Below, one piece after another: positions 7,527 through 16,289 of a stretch of 64,000 nucleotides of DNA; positions within the stretch are counted from its first letter, which is position 1; each line of letters starts with the position of its first letter. The stretch lies in NCBI GenBank assembly GCA_016714085.1, contig JADJNW010000017.1, positions 124,001 to 188,000 of the forward strand. Reading direction: 5' to 3'. This DNA comes from Saprospiraceae bacterium (lineage in GTDB: Bacteria; Bacteroidota; Bacteroidia; Chitinophagales; Saprospiraceae). Under the pieces are notes generated by a model. It was not told the origin of the DNA. It did not search any database and saw only the letters and a program-made list of their open reading frames with translations. Made by a program: the position numbers and the translations under genes.

Positions 7527-9835
7527 TAAAATTCTTCGATGTCGTAGTACCAATAAAACCAGGCACAGCAACACGACGCCAGCAGCCATACCGATTTCCA
7601 TCCATTCCTTTTGTAAACTTCGGATGCTACTTTCCAAAAAATAAGGATTGGGCGCATTGGGTGAACCAACTCCGTAGCGGATTTCCCAGTTTTCAGCGTC
7701 GCTATTATCTAAGCTTGGCAATAGCAAACTCAGTGTAAAAATGGAATCTGATGGTGGAAGATTATAAAATACACTATCTACGACTGCACCAAAAGAAGCA
7801 AATAACTCGACTTTCTCTTCGCGCTTATTCAAACCAAAATTCAAACCCCCAATGACGTTATAAGCATTGGGAAAAGTATTGTAAAATCTGGACACGTCTT
7901 CACAAACGACCAAATAATCATTAGGTAAAATGTCAGTATTCGGAAAAGTGAACTGATTTTTCAAATCCGATAAAATCCAGCCACGCAAATTGACTTTTTC
8001 TTTGGAATTATTAAACAATTCTACCCAATCGCCCGTCTGACGGTTGTTGGCACTGATCTCATTTATGATGACTTTTCCAGCCAAAGGATGCTCATATTTC
8101 TCAAAAATGGCTTTGATCGTTGTTATTTTTTCTTTCAACAGAAGCGTCAGTTCCCCCATCTCTGCCGGGGCTTCTACGCCTTCCCAACGTACAAAGCGAT
8201 AGCCATTATGCGGAACGATTTTGATCGAAATGGGAATATTTTCAAAATATTCGCCTTCATAAGGCATCCGGCCATCCACTTGCACGTAGTCATTTACCAA
8301 GACAGAACCGCCGCCTTCTACATTTACCTGCAAAGTATGCAAAGCCCCTGTATTAAAGCGATCCATCAAGTGTAAACGCGTATAATATGGACGTTCTCTT
8401 GCGAAAATGCGCAATCGATTCACCTCCACCCGCCATTCTTCTTCATTCATGTTCCAACGCTTGAGATGACGCCCCATCTCTGGCAATAGATTTTGGTATA
8501 ATTCCTCGATTTTATATTCTACCCCTCCACTATGGAAAGTTGTATTCAAATGATCGGCAAAACGCGTGACAAATTTCCTTTCAAACTCAGGATTCTCCAG
8601 CAATTTGCGCAAGAGAAAGGTTGTCCAGGACGGGTTGGGCCAAGAAGGGCCATCGGGTTCTGTATGAAAAGCTAAGCTATTATTCTTGTAAGCCAAGCCA
8701 TCATGCAAACCAAATCCCCAATCGGTATCATAGAGAATCCAGCGCCAGCGGCCGTCGCGCGTACGCGGCCGCCAGTATTTAATGTTGCCACCAGCATCCT
8801 GATTATCAAAATAGATTTGAGCAATTTGATAATTCATAAAATTATCTACATCCATTAGCGTTTGGACGTATGCATAATTCGCTGATTCTCGGAGGCTATT
8901 GTTCGTGATAAAATCCAGCATTTTTCGATAATGCCGGGCACTACCTCGGCGACGTATCATATTATGCTCCAGGAAATCAATGCTGTCTTTATCGACGCCT
9001 TCATTGTGGTCTGCAATAAAATAGCGATTGATTTTTTCACGGATATTATAAATTCCCCAATATTTACCATTGATATAGACGTGTGCCGGGCGACAGTCTT
9101 GCTTCTCTATATCCCAATCTTCCAACAAGCCCGTCATTAAAGCATCGCGGAAATGCGTCTTCCCCCAATCGCTGCCTGAATTTCGCAGTACCAAAATTTG
9201 AAATCTTTTTCTCCTTTTTCACCAAAGATGGGGTAGTCGAATTGCTTTTCACCATAACGTTCACGCGCTACTAATGTCATAGACTTTTGAGGAAACAAGC
9301 GACTCATGCCACCAAATAAACGAAACCCGGAGAGGCTATTATAGACGCAACGTCCATTCGATTCAAAAATTTCCACATGGATCGGTACTTCCTGTCGGGT
9401 CCAGAAATTGGCCCCAGGCATTTTCCAGGAATCTCCTACCAGTTGATTGCCCTGCATAAACATTCCCTTTCCAGGATCAAAAAGAATTCTAGGCGTAATT
9501 CCAATGGATACGACCGGAAAATTGGTTTCAGGTTCTTTGATGAAATAAGTGTGCGCATATAGCTTCCCTGCTTTGCCCTGGTGGTAAGCAACCGCCCGCA
9601 AAGTTGAGGTTGTTTCAAGCTTTAAAGGCTTTTTATACTTTTCTGAGCGTCGAGTAGGCGTAGTACCATCGAGTGTATAATGAATGGTAGCATCAGGAGC
9701 TAAGAGCTCTACCTCTACTGTATTTGCATAAAAACCGCCTTGGGGATAAAATTCTACTACAGAAAGCTCCTCCTGTTGTGCGAATACAGGTAGGCAAGCT
9801 ATCAAAAGTAGCCCTATTAGTGTCGTTTTCTCCAA
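7524..9835 (-). CDS. CotH-kinase family surface protein (one-base frameshift)
   Basis: Read with one T restored in the run at 9193-9196, this is one protein of about 770 residues; as given it splits at residue ~213, and F-K-F-L-V-L-R-N-S-G-S-D-W forms across the join. Order: signal peptide (TTG start, M-E-K-T-T-L-I-G-L-L), a chitobiase-like beta domain (about 40-95), and a CotH domain (about 105-500) with the G-S-D-W and D-T-D-W-G-F-G segments. Then come a beta repeat resembling InlB-type repeats (about 505-575), a lamin-tail domain (about 585-690) and one C-terminal transmembrane helix ending in Arg-rich residues. CotH proteins are atypical kinases of secreted proteins; here the target is unknown and the anchor suggests surface display. 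Confidence 0.85.
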
Positions 9836-10050
9836 TGTTATCCTGTGTTTTTGGGTCGTTAATGTTGAAACTATATTACCTCTTAACTATATGTAACGTA
9901 AACATATACAAATAGTGACGCAAATTAGGTTTTTTTATTATCTGTGTAAAGAGGGTACTCGTAGTTTTTCTTGTTATGTCAGCAAAATAAATAGTTTCAT
10001 GACAGGATATAACTTTTTTGAAAATTAAGATCAGCAATTTGCTTATTTAT

Positions 10051-10074
10051 TTTAACTATTTTTTTAGTTAAAAA
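10051..10074. promoter_or_regulatory. Inverted repeat upstream of the TPR-gene promoter
   Basis: TTTTAACTA and TAGTTAAAA are perfect 9-nt arms around a 6-T loop, ending 13 nt upstream of the -33 box. It could be an operator; A/T richness makes chance likely enough to be cautious. Confidence 0.3.
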
Positions 10075-10087
10075 ACTAATTAAACAG

Positions 10088-10117
10088 TTGCATTAATTGA
10101 AAATTACGTTACTTTTG
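10088..10117 (+). promoter_or_regulatory. Bacteroidota-type promoter (TTG-N19-TACTTTTG)
   Basis: TTG at 10088-10090 and TACTTTTG at 10110-10117, spaced 19 nt, match the phylum's -33/-7 consensus. Transcription should start near 10124, 18 nt before the ATG at 10142. This rules out the longer frame beginning at 10097. Confidence 0.72.
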
Positions 10118-10141
10118 TACTATGGAAATTTTAAATTGAAT

Positions 10142-11314
10142 ATGAAAGGATTTTACTTACTATTCTTTTGCGCGATTGCGTTTTTTACATCAAAAGCGCA
10201 AGCTCCTCTGGATTCGGCGACTTTGCAAAGCCGCTACGAACAAGCACTGGAGCGAATCAACTCCTACCAGTTTGATCGGGCTTTAGAACTTTTGAGCGCT
10301 TGCTATATCCAGGATCAACAAAACAAGGAATATCTCATCCGAATGGCGTATTGCCATTTTCAATTGGGGCGCTACCCCGATGCGAAGCTATTTTACAATG
10401 CAGTTTTGAAGCAGGACTCGCTTCATACTCAGGCGATTAGCTCGCTCGGTTCCATTTTTGAGCGCGAAAACAATCATAGAGAAGCCCTTCGCTACTATAT
10501 TTATTGGGCTTCGATTGACTCGACCAACAGCTTTGCTTTCAAGCGCAGTGGCTACACCGCCATTCGCTCAGGCTTAGGTACAGAAGGCATTTTATATTTT
10601 CTTAAAGCACATGAGCTAAATCCCGCCGATATTGAAACAATTGACCAACTGAGTTCACTTTATATCCTTTCTGAACAATTGGATTACGCGGAATCGGTGC
10701 TTAGAAGTGGACTAAATATTGACCCAAATAATATTCGGTTGTTACAAAACAAAGCCCGTTTGTTCAACAAAAAAAGAGATTACCTGACTGTTATTCAAGC
10801 GATTGAGAAAACAATGGAACAAGGTGACACCAGTGAGTACTATCAAATGATGGTAGCCGTTGCTTACTTGCAAATGGATAGCCTGGACAAGGCAATCACG
10901 AATTTGGAGCACATTGTGACGCGCGAAGAAGATACCGAACATACCCATCAATATTTGGGTTTGGCTTATCGCAAAAAAGGGGATGCAGAGAAAAGCATTG
11001 CTCATTTTGAAAAAGCAATTGAAAAAGGCATTTCCGGGAAAGTGCATTCGTACTATGGCGATCTGGGCGCGATTTATGAAGAAAAAGGGGATTACCGAAA
11101 GGCGATCACGCATTATCAAAAGGCTTATGAATATGAACCGCAAGCAGAATATGTATTCTTTCAAGCTCGAAATAATGACTTGGCTTACAGGGATAAACGC
11201 ATAGCATTAAAACAATATGAACAATATTTGGCAACAAAGGATCCAAAGTTCAAGGAATATGCCGAACAGCGCATTCAACAGATTAAGGAACTGATACACT
11301 TTAATCAAAAATAG
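10142..11314 (+). CDS. Exported TPR-repeat protein
   Basis: The 390-residue protein has a signal peptide (M-K-G-F-Y-L-L-F-F-C-A-I-A-F-F-T-S-K-A-Q-A). Around ten tetratricopeptide repeats follow along its length, clearest at about 30-100 and 230-350 (for example G-D-A-E-K-S-I-A-H-F-E-K-A-I and G-D-Y-R-K-A-I-T-H-Y-Q-K-A). There is no lipobox, so it should be periplasmic. The start is fixed by the promoter immediately upstream. TPR scaffolds organise protein complexes; no partner is evident from its neighbours, although a serine hydrolase gene follows after 62 nt and could be co-transcribed. Confidence 0.87.
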   Translation: MKGFYLLFFCAIAFFTSKAQAPLDSATLQSRYEQALERINSYQFDRALELLSACYIQDQQNKEYLIRMAYCHFQLGRYPDAKLFYNAVLKQDSLHTQAISSLGSIFERENNHREALRYYIYWASIDSTNSFAFKRSGYTAIRSGLGTEGILYFLKAHELNPADIETIDQLSSLYILSEQLDYAESVLRSGLNIDPNNIRLLQNKARLFNKKRDYLTVIQAIEKTMEQGDTSEYYQMMVAVAYLQMDSLDKAITNLEHIVTREEDTEHTHQYLGLAYRKKGDAEKSIAHFEKAIEKGISGKVHSYYGDLGAIYEEKGDYRKAITHYQKAYEYEPQAEYVFFQARNNDLAYRDKRIALKQYEQYLATKDPKFKEYAEQRIQQIKELIHFNQK

Positions 11315-11376
11315 TTGGATTACCTTTCATATTTGAGAATACCCCTTAGACATTAAGCTCCATAAACATTACGGCT

Positions 11377-12369
11377 ATGAAAATGATGACATTGGGAATA
11401 TGGATTATTCTCAGTTTAACTATGCCTGCCTTAACGAAGGCAGAGAACGATACGATTGACATAGAAAAAATAAAGGAATTAAAGGAATTCTCTCATGCTT
11501 CGGGTGCGGATAAATTCTCTTTGTACCATCATGGCAACCAAGTTTTCCGATGGGATGCACCTGACTGTGATTCCGTAAAAATGAATACAGCTTCGATGGT
11601 CAAATCCTGGACAGGATTAATGATTGGCATCCTGATTGACGAAGGGCGCATCGGCAGTGTGGAAGACAAGGTGTGCAAGTACTTGCCAGAATGGGAATCA
11701 GCTTGTGAAAATGATATAACCATTCGGCATCTATTGACAATGACTTCCGGTTTATTGAGAAAAAAACCTTCAGAATCGGTTCTTGCTCAAGATAATATGA
11801 ATGCATTCGTGCTTCAGGTGAAGCTTGATACCATGCCAGAAAGCGTATTTTCTTATTCCAACGAGAGCGTGCAGTTGTTAGGTATCATCATTGAACGGGT
11901 GTGTGGCAAAAGTGCCAATGCCTGTTTTTATGATAAACTATTCGAACCATTAGGAATGGATTCTACGCAATTATGGAAGGACAAGTCTGGAAATGACGTC
12001 GCATACGGTGGTTGCCAGACTACACTCGAAGATGCAGCGCAAATTGGGCTGTTGCTTAGAAACAAAGGAAGCCTGGAAGGAAAGCGGATTGTGTCGGAAA
12101 AGTGGATTGATCAATCTTTGACGGGTACAACCCAGGCGTCGTATTATGGCTATTTGTGGTGGATTGATAAAAACACGAATAGTGTGGCAGCGATGGGTGA
12201 CTTTGGTCAGATGACTATCTATTTTCCTGATCTGGATTTGATTTTTGTACGACAGCAATCTTGTAATAATGCAGATAGAACCAAAAACTTGAATTGGATG
12301 GGACCTGATTTTTTAAATTTGGTCAGGAGTACCGTAAAAACGATTGAAGCATCTGATAAAAAACATTAA
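11377..12369 (+). CDS. Exported beta-lactamase-fold serine hydrolase
   Basis: The 330-residue protein has a signal peptide (about 1-22) and a class C beta-lactamase/penicillin-binding fold. The nucleophile motif S-M-V-K lies at 73-76 and Y-S-N at 160-162; the C-terminal K-T-G-like triad is not obvious. Such proteins range from beta-lactamases to esterases and D-amino-acid peptidases, so resistance cannot be claimed. It lies directly upstream of BlaI and BlaR1 homologues on the same strand with an 18-nt gap, which suggests co-regulation and makes a cell-wall or beta-lactam-related role plausible. Confidence 0.87.
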   Translation: MKMMTLGIWIILSLTMPALTKAENDTIDIEKIKELKEFSHASGADKFSLYHHGNQVFRWDAPDCDSVKMNTASMVKSWTGLMIGILIDEGRIGSVEDKVCKYLPEWESACENDITIRHLLTMTSGLLRKKPSESVLAQDNMNAFVLQVKLDTMPESVFSYSNESVQLLGIIIERVCGKSANACFYDKLFEPLGMDSTQLWKDKSGNDVAYGGCQTTLEDAAQIGLLLRNKGSLEGKRIVSEKWIDQSLTGTTQASYYGYLWWIDKNTNSVAAMGDFGQMTIYFPDLDLIFVRQQSCNNADRTKNLNWMGPDFLNLVRSTVKTIEASDKKH

Positions 12370-12387
12370 TGCATTAAATCATTAAAA

Positions 12388-12759
12388 ATGAGCACATTAA
12401 CAAAAGTCGAAGAAGAAATCATGCACGTTATCTGGCAACTGGGGCCCTGCGCCGTAGGACAAATCAGGGATGAAATCGAAAAAAATGATGGACAAAAGCC
12501 GCCGCATAGCACCATTTCCACCATGGTCCGCATCTTATCAGAAAAAGGTTTCCTGACGCACCAAGCGTACGGGCGCACCTTTGTATATCAGCCTACGATC
12601 ACCAAAGACGAATACAGCCGCCGGACTTTGAAAAAGCTGGCGAGTGATTATTTTGAAGGTTCTATGAATCGCCTGGTTTCTTTTTTGGTAGAAAAGAAAG
12701 AATTGGATGTGGAGGAATTGAATGATCTGTTGGATAAGTTGGACGAGGAAAAGATGTGA
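12388..12759 (+). CDS. BlaI/MecI/CopY-family transcriptional repressor
   Basis: The 123-residue protein has a winged helix-turn-helix at about 5-75 (E-E-E-I-M-H-V-I-W, P-P-H-S-T-I-S-T-M-V-R-I-L, K-G-F-L-T-H) and a C-terminal dimerisation helix pair. In the family the repressor is cleaved or released when its BlaR1 partner senses a signal. The partner gene follows 82 nt downstream on the same strand, and the serine hydrolase gene sits just upstream. No operator palindrome was pinned down. Confidence 0.93.
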   Translation: MSTLTKVEEEIMHVIWQLGPCAVGQIRDEIEKNDGQKPPHSTISTMVRILSEKGFLTHQAYGRTFVYQPTITKDEYSRRTLKKLASDYFEGSMNRLVSFLVEKKELDVEELNDLLDKLDEEKM

Positions 12760-12762
12760 TTT

Positions 12763-12841
12763 GGAGATCAGGCGACCTGGAGATCAGGTGACTTAGAGAA
12801 AAGTGAGCAATCGTAATTTGTAAATCCCAATTCATAAATCC
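12763..12841 (+). repeat. Tandem-word spacer between blaI and blaR1 homologues
   Basis: Two 16-nt units (12763-12778 and 12779-12794, GGAGATCAGGYGACYT, two differences) are followed by AATTTGTAAATCCC and AATTCATAAATCC just before the ATG. It belongs to the class of 7-8 nt word spacers described in the findings. Confidence 0.65.
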
Positions 12842-15703
12842 ATGCTAACCTATATCCTCGAAGTAAGCCTTTGTTGGGCAGCATTTTATTTCTTGTACTG
12901 GCTTTTGCTGAGTCGGGAGACCTTCTTCCACTTCAATCGCTGGTATCTCATGAGTACCTTTATATTGAGTCTAATCATTCCGAAAGCAGATTGGCAATTG
13001 CCGCAGCCAATGGCGGAGAGCGACATTGCAGTTGTCTACTTTCAGCCGATCACAGTGGGTATGGAATCATTGGAAGTGACCGTCACTGCTACTGCGCTAA
13101 CGCCAAGCATTGGCGTGATGGATGTACTGGGCTGGATATATTGGATAGGGGTGGCCCTTGTTGCATGTCGATTCTTGATAGGATTCATCCAAATTATTCG
13201 ATTTTATCGCAAAAGCGAACGGCAACAGCGCGATGGCTATGAACTCGTGCTTTCCGAAAAAAAACACGCCCCTTTTTCTTTTTTCAATCGGCTTTTTTTG
13301 AGTAAAAAAATGGAACTAAACCCCGAAGATCAACAAAATATTTTGCGGCATGAGTTGGCGCATATCCGTGGCGGACATAGCATTGACGTGGTATTGCTCG
13401 AACTAGCGGGCATTCTATTCTGGTGCAGCCCTTTTGTATACATGTATCGGCGCAGCCTGCGCAATGTACACGAGTATATCGCCGATGCTGAGGTGCTACT
13501 TACGACCAAAAAGAAACAATATGGCCATTTGTTAATACGGCAATCACAGTCCGGACACTCGATTGCCATTGCAAATCATTTTCATTCACAATTAAAAAAA
13601 CGAATTCTTATGATGATGCGTAATCAATCGAAACGCCGGGCGATGCTCAAGTATCTCCTGGTCATACCCTTGACGCTAACTGTAATGCTGGTCTTCTCCA
13701 ATGCCGATGCCAAAGCAAGTCTGCAAGAACAAGCACAAGTGCTGGAACTGGCTATTGAAAAACAGCTCGACCCTAATGTTGAAAAAAGAACCGTTGCTAC
13801 CATTTCTTCTGATAATTTTACAAGATTAGAATTGACACATGATGGGAAATTACTATTTAATGCAGACGATCTTGAAATATCAATAGATACCGTGCCACTT
13901 AATTTGAGCGAAAAAAAGGCAATCAATGATCCTGTTAATTTTGAAATTCATTATCGAGATGGTAATGTCACGAAATTTACTAAAAATGCAGGTGAGAAGT
14001 GGGATCAAGATATTGACCCTCAGCAAATTGAAAAGATTGATGTAATCCGTAAGGATGGCGATAATCGTATAAAAATCTATATGAAAGGCAACAGTGCCAG
14101 AAATATTGAACTCACTGATAAATTTGTTGCCACGGATGTACGTGCGGTGCTAATGAATGCTTTAGAAGACGATATGCAAGCTTGGCGAACAGATTTAGAC
14201 GTGAATTCCGTTGAGTTTCAGGCATCCTTCTCGCTACGCGCACTTCAAGCGACTTATCGAAAAGTAGTGGAATTATATCCTGATCGGCAGAATGATATTA
14301 CAAAAATGACAAAAGAATTGGCCAGCACCAAAGCTATTGATCTGGATATTAAAAATGAAAATTTGTTTTTATTTCAAACCGTAGTGAATGGCGTTCCAAT
14401 CTCAAGTAAACTTTCCAGTGCGGTTTCTTATGCTGCGAATGAGGTAGATGAAATGCCTATTTTTGCTGGTTGCGAAGGTATTGCAGATGCCGAAGAACGC
14501 CGACAATGCTCGGAAAAATCATTATTAACTTTTATTTACAAAAACATCAAATATCCTAAAGAAGCAAGAGAAAAAGGTATTCAGGGAACGGTTTATGTTC
14601 GGTATTATATTGATGAAAAAGGATTTGTCACGGGAGTTACTATTGGAAAAGGCATTGGTGGGGGCTGTGATGAAGAGGTAATACGTGTGCTCAACTCCAT
14701 GCCGCGTTGGACACCTGCTTATAAAAAAGGCAAGGCTGTCAGCACTTATCAAGTACTTCCCGTGAATTACAAATTGGATGGAGAGGAAAGAACAGCTTCT
14801 TTCCTGTCTGATAACGAATTAAAGGATACAATTATAACCTTCAACCCTGATAATTATAAAGAAAATATAGAAGTCAAGGACTGGAATAACCGCAAGATTA
14901 CAGTTGTAGGTTATGGCGAACAAAAGAGTACGCCAGAAAAAGCAAAATCCGAAAAAGATGGTGCGCTTCTGGAAGAAATGGTAGTGGTAGGATACCCAAG
15001 CGATCAAAAGAAAATTCCTGAAGAAGAAATCTTCAAAGTGGTAGAAGAAATGCCCTTATTCCCAGGCTGCGATGAACAGGGTACTTACGAAGAAAAGAAA
15101 CCCTGCGCCGACCGCAAAATGCTGGAATACATTTACAAGAATATCAAGTACCCTAAAGAAGCGCGCGATGCAGGTGTGGAAGGCATGGTGGTGGTCAGCT
15201 TTATCGTGGAAAAAGATGGTTCAATAAGTACGCCGAGAATCATGCGCGACATTGGTGCTGGTTGTGGAGAAGAAGCCCTTCGTCTTATTCATTTAATGCA
15301 AGAACGAGTCCGCTGGACGCCAGGGAAGCAGCGTGGTCGAAACGTACGCGTGCAATTCAACCTACCGATTCGCTTCAAATTGGAAGATAAATCCAATGAA
15401 AAAGTTGAAGAAGCTGCTCAACCGGAAATGGATCTCCCAACTAATACTTTGCAATTGGAAAATTTCAAGGTAAGCCCCAATCCTACGAATGGTTTGCTGA
15501 ATCTATATTTCAAAGCAGAAAAAAAGCCAACTAATATTGCCGTTTTTGATGCGAGTGGAAAAGGCATTTTTTCATTTCAACTGAAAAACTTCAATGGTGA
15601 ATATAGCGACACATTTGATTTGAGTGAGTTCAACAAAGGCATTTTGATCCTGCAAATTCGTCAAGGTGAGAAAGTCTTCTCGGAGAAAATTGTTTTGCAA
15701 TAG
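12842..15703 (+). CDS. BlaR1-type M56 metalloprotease with two TonB domains and a type IX sorting-like tail
   Basis: The 953-residue protein begins with about four membrane helices and an M56 peptidase domain: zinc motif H170-E-L-A-H174 and E211 in H-E-Y-I-A-D. A further helix lies near 268-285. A long periplasmic part follows with two TonB C-terminal-like domains (about 560-645 and 760-850; both contain I-Y-K-N-I-K-Y-P-K-E-A-R and R-W-T-P). The last ~86 residues look like a type IX secretion sorting domain (F-K-V-S-P-N-P-T-N-G at the start, G-I-L-I-L-Q-I and K-I-V-L-Q at the end). It should sense envelope stress and act on the BlaI homologue. A sorting tail on an inner-membrane protease is odd; it may serve only as a binding module. 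Confidence 0.92.
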   Translation: MLTYILEVSLCWAAFYFLYWLLLSRETFFHFNRWYLMSTFILSLIIPKADWQLPQPMAESDIAVVYFQPITVGMESLEVTVTATALTPSIGVMDVLGWIYWIGVALVACRFLIGFIQIIRFYRKSERQQRDGYELVLSEKKHAPFSFFNRLFLSKKMELNPEDQQNILRHELAHIRGGHSIDVVLLELAGILFWCSPFVYMYRRSLRNVHEYIADAEVLLTTKKKQYGHLLIRQSQSGHSIAIANHFHSQLKKRILMMMRNQSKRRAMLKYLLVIPLTLTVMLVFSNADAKASLQEQAQVLELAIEKQLDPNVEKRTVATISSDNFTRLELTHDGKLLFNADDLEISIDTVPLNLSEKKAINDPVNFEIHYRDGNVTKFTKNAGEKWDQDIDPQQIEKIDVIRKDGDNRIKIYMKGNSARNIELTDKFVATDVRAVLMNALEDDMQAWRTDLDVNSVEFQASFSLRALQATYRKVVELYPDRQNDITKMTKELASTKAIDLDIKNENLFLFQTVVNGVPISSKLSSAVSYAANEVDEMPIFAGCEGIADAEERRQCSEKSLLTFIYKNIKYPKEAREKGIQGTVYVRYYIDEKGFVTGVTIGKGIGGGCDEEVIRVLNSMPRWTPAYKKGKAVSTYQVLPVNYKLDGEERTASFLSDNELKDTIITFNPDNYKENIEVKDWNNRKITVVGYGEQKSTPEKAKSEKDGALLEEMVVVGYPSDQKKIPEEEIFKVVEEMPLFPGCDEQGTYEEKKPCADRKMLEYIYKNIKYPKEARDAGVEGMVVVSFIVEKDGSISTPRIMRDIGAGCGEEALRLIHLMQERVRWTPGKQRGRNVRVQFNLPIRFKLEDKSNEKVEEAAQPEMDLPTNTLQLENFKVSPNPTNGLLNLYFKAEKKPTNIAVFDASGKGIFSFQLKNFNGEYSDTFDLSEFNKGILILQIRQGEKVFSEKIVLQ

Positions 15704-15715
15704 AGTAGGTGATAA

Positions 15716-15748
15716 AAGTGTGCCACATCTCAAAGATGCGGCACACTT
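15716..15748 (-). terminator. Hairpin family A copy 2, terminator between convergent genes
   Basis: The 15-nt arms AAGTGTGCCACATCT and AGATGCGGCACACTT flank a 3-nt loop. The one A/C mismatch becomes G-U in minus-strand RNA, which also ends in CACACTTTTATC. It best fits termination of the leftward membrane protein gene. Confidence 0.75.
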
Positions 15749-15767
15749 ATTAATCAAAAAGATTAGA

Positions 15768-16262
15768 TTATTCTGTCTTCAACGCTTCTGCTTCTGTTGC
15801 ACTCAGCTCGTAGCCTTTAGCAAATCTTTTCATCGAGGGTCGGAATCTCAAGAAAAGCACAAGCCCAACCGCCACAAATCCAAGATAAATCAGATTATTT
15901 TCTTTGATCGCTACGATAACTGCCAAAATATTTGCCGCTTCAATCAATGCCAAACGAATAATGCTCGTCTGGCGATAATGCTCGGCCTTTTCCATTAATC
16001 CCTGCAATATAGCGCCCTGCGCTTTGCGCTGACTATCAATGAGATACGCTACGCCTACGGCGCTTAACAAAAATACCAGCACGAGAATACCATGCGTACT
16101 GATGTATTGCTGAGCACTCAAAATATCTGAGTTATTCCGAACTACAATAGCCTTTGGTAGGGTATCATCGTGAATGAAAAAAAGGGCTGCCGCACAAAAG
16201 GCTAATTGTACAAGCAATAAGACATTGAAGATAGTGCTTAATTTTTTGAAAGACTGTTTCAT
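15768..16262 (-). CDS. Four-helix membrane protein of unknown function
   Basis: The 164-residue protein has four hydrophobic segments at about 12-32, 52-74, 100-118 and 121-140. A polar stretch lies between helices 2 and 3 (K-A-Q-G-A-I-L-Q-G-L-M-E-K-A-E-H-Y-R) and an acidic tail follows. I do not recognise a named family. It follows the OPT transporter gene by 27 nt on the same strand, so it is likely co-transcribed and may be an accessory to it. Confidence 0.75.
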   Translation of the reverse strand: MKQSFKKLSTIFNVLLLVQLAFCAAALFFIHDDTLPKAIVVRNNSDILSAQQYISTHGILVLVFLLSAVGVAYLIDSQRKAQGAILQGLMEKAEHYRQTSIIRLALIEAANILAVIVAIKENNLIYLGFVAVGLVLFLRFRPSMKRFAKGYELSATEAEALKTE

Positions 16263-16289
16263 TTAAAGTTTCAATTTTTATAGTACAAA

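Larger units (their letters stand above)
9836..10141. other. Divergent intergenic region before the TPR gene
   Basis: This A/T-rich 306-nt spacer separates the CotH gene (leftward) from the TPR gene (rightward). It contains a 9-bp hairpin (10051-10059 with 10066-10074) and a well-formed promoter (10088-10117). No coding potential is seen. Confidence 0.7.

Noticed and set aside
9064..9264. Many 60-140 codon frames opposite or inside real genes (for example 9064-9264, 10742-11164, 42083-42397)
   Set aside because: They mirror the codon structure of the strong genes on the other strand and show no domain or signal features.
9137..9835. Programmed frameshifting in CotH and the other split genes
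   Set aside because: Eleven events in ten unrelated genes, all one-base deletions and mostly at short homopolymers without slippery heptamers or pseudoknots, fit sequencing error far better.
11377..12369. Calling the serine hydrolase a beta-lactamase resistance gene
   Set aside because: Only the S-x-x-K and Y-S-N motifs are clear; esterases and peptidases share them, and BlaI/BlaR1 homologues in Bacteroidota are often unrelated to resistance.
12763..12841. CRISPR-like repeat array
   Set aside because: Units are 13-16 nt, imperfect and contiguous, with no spacers and no cas genes.
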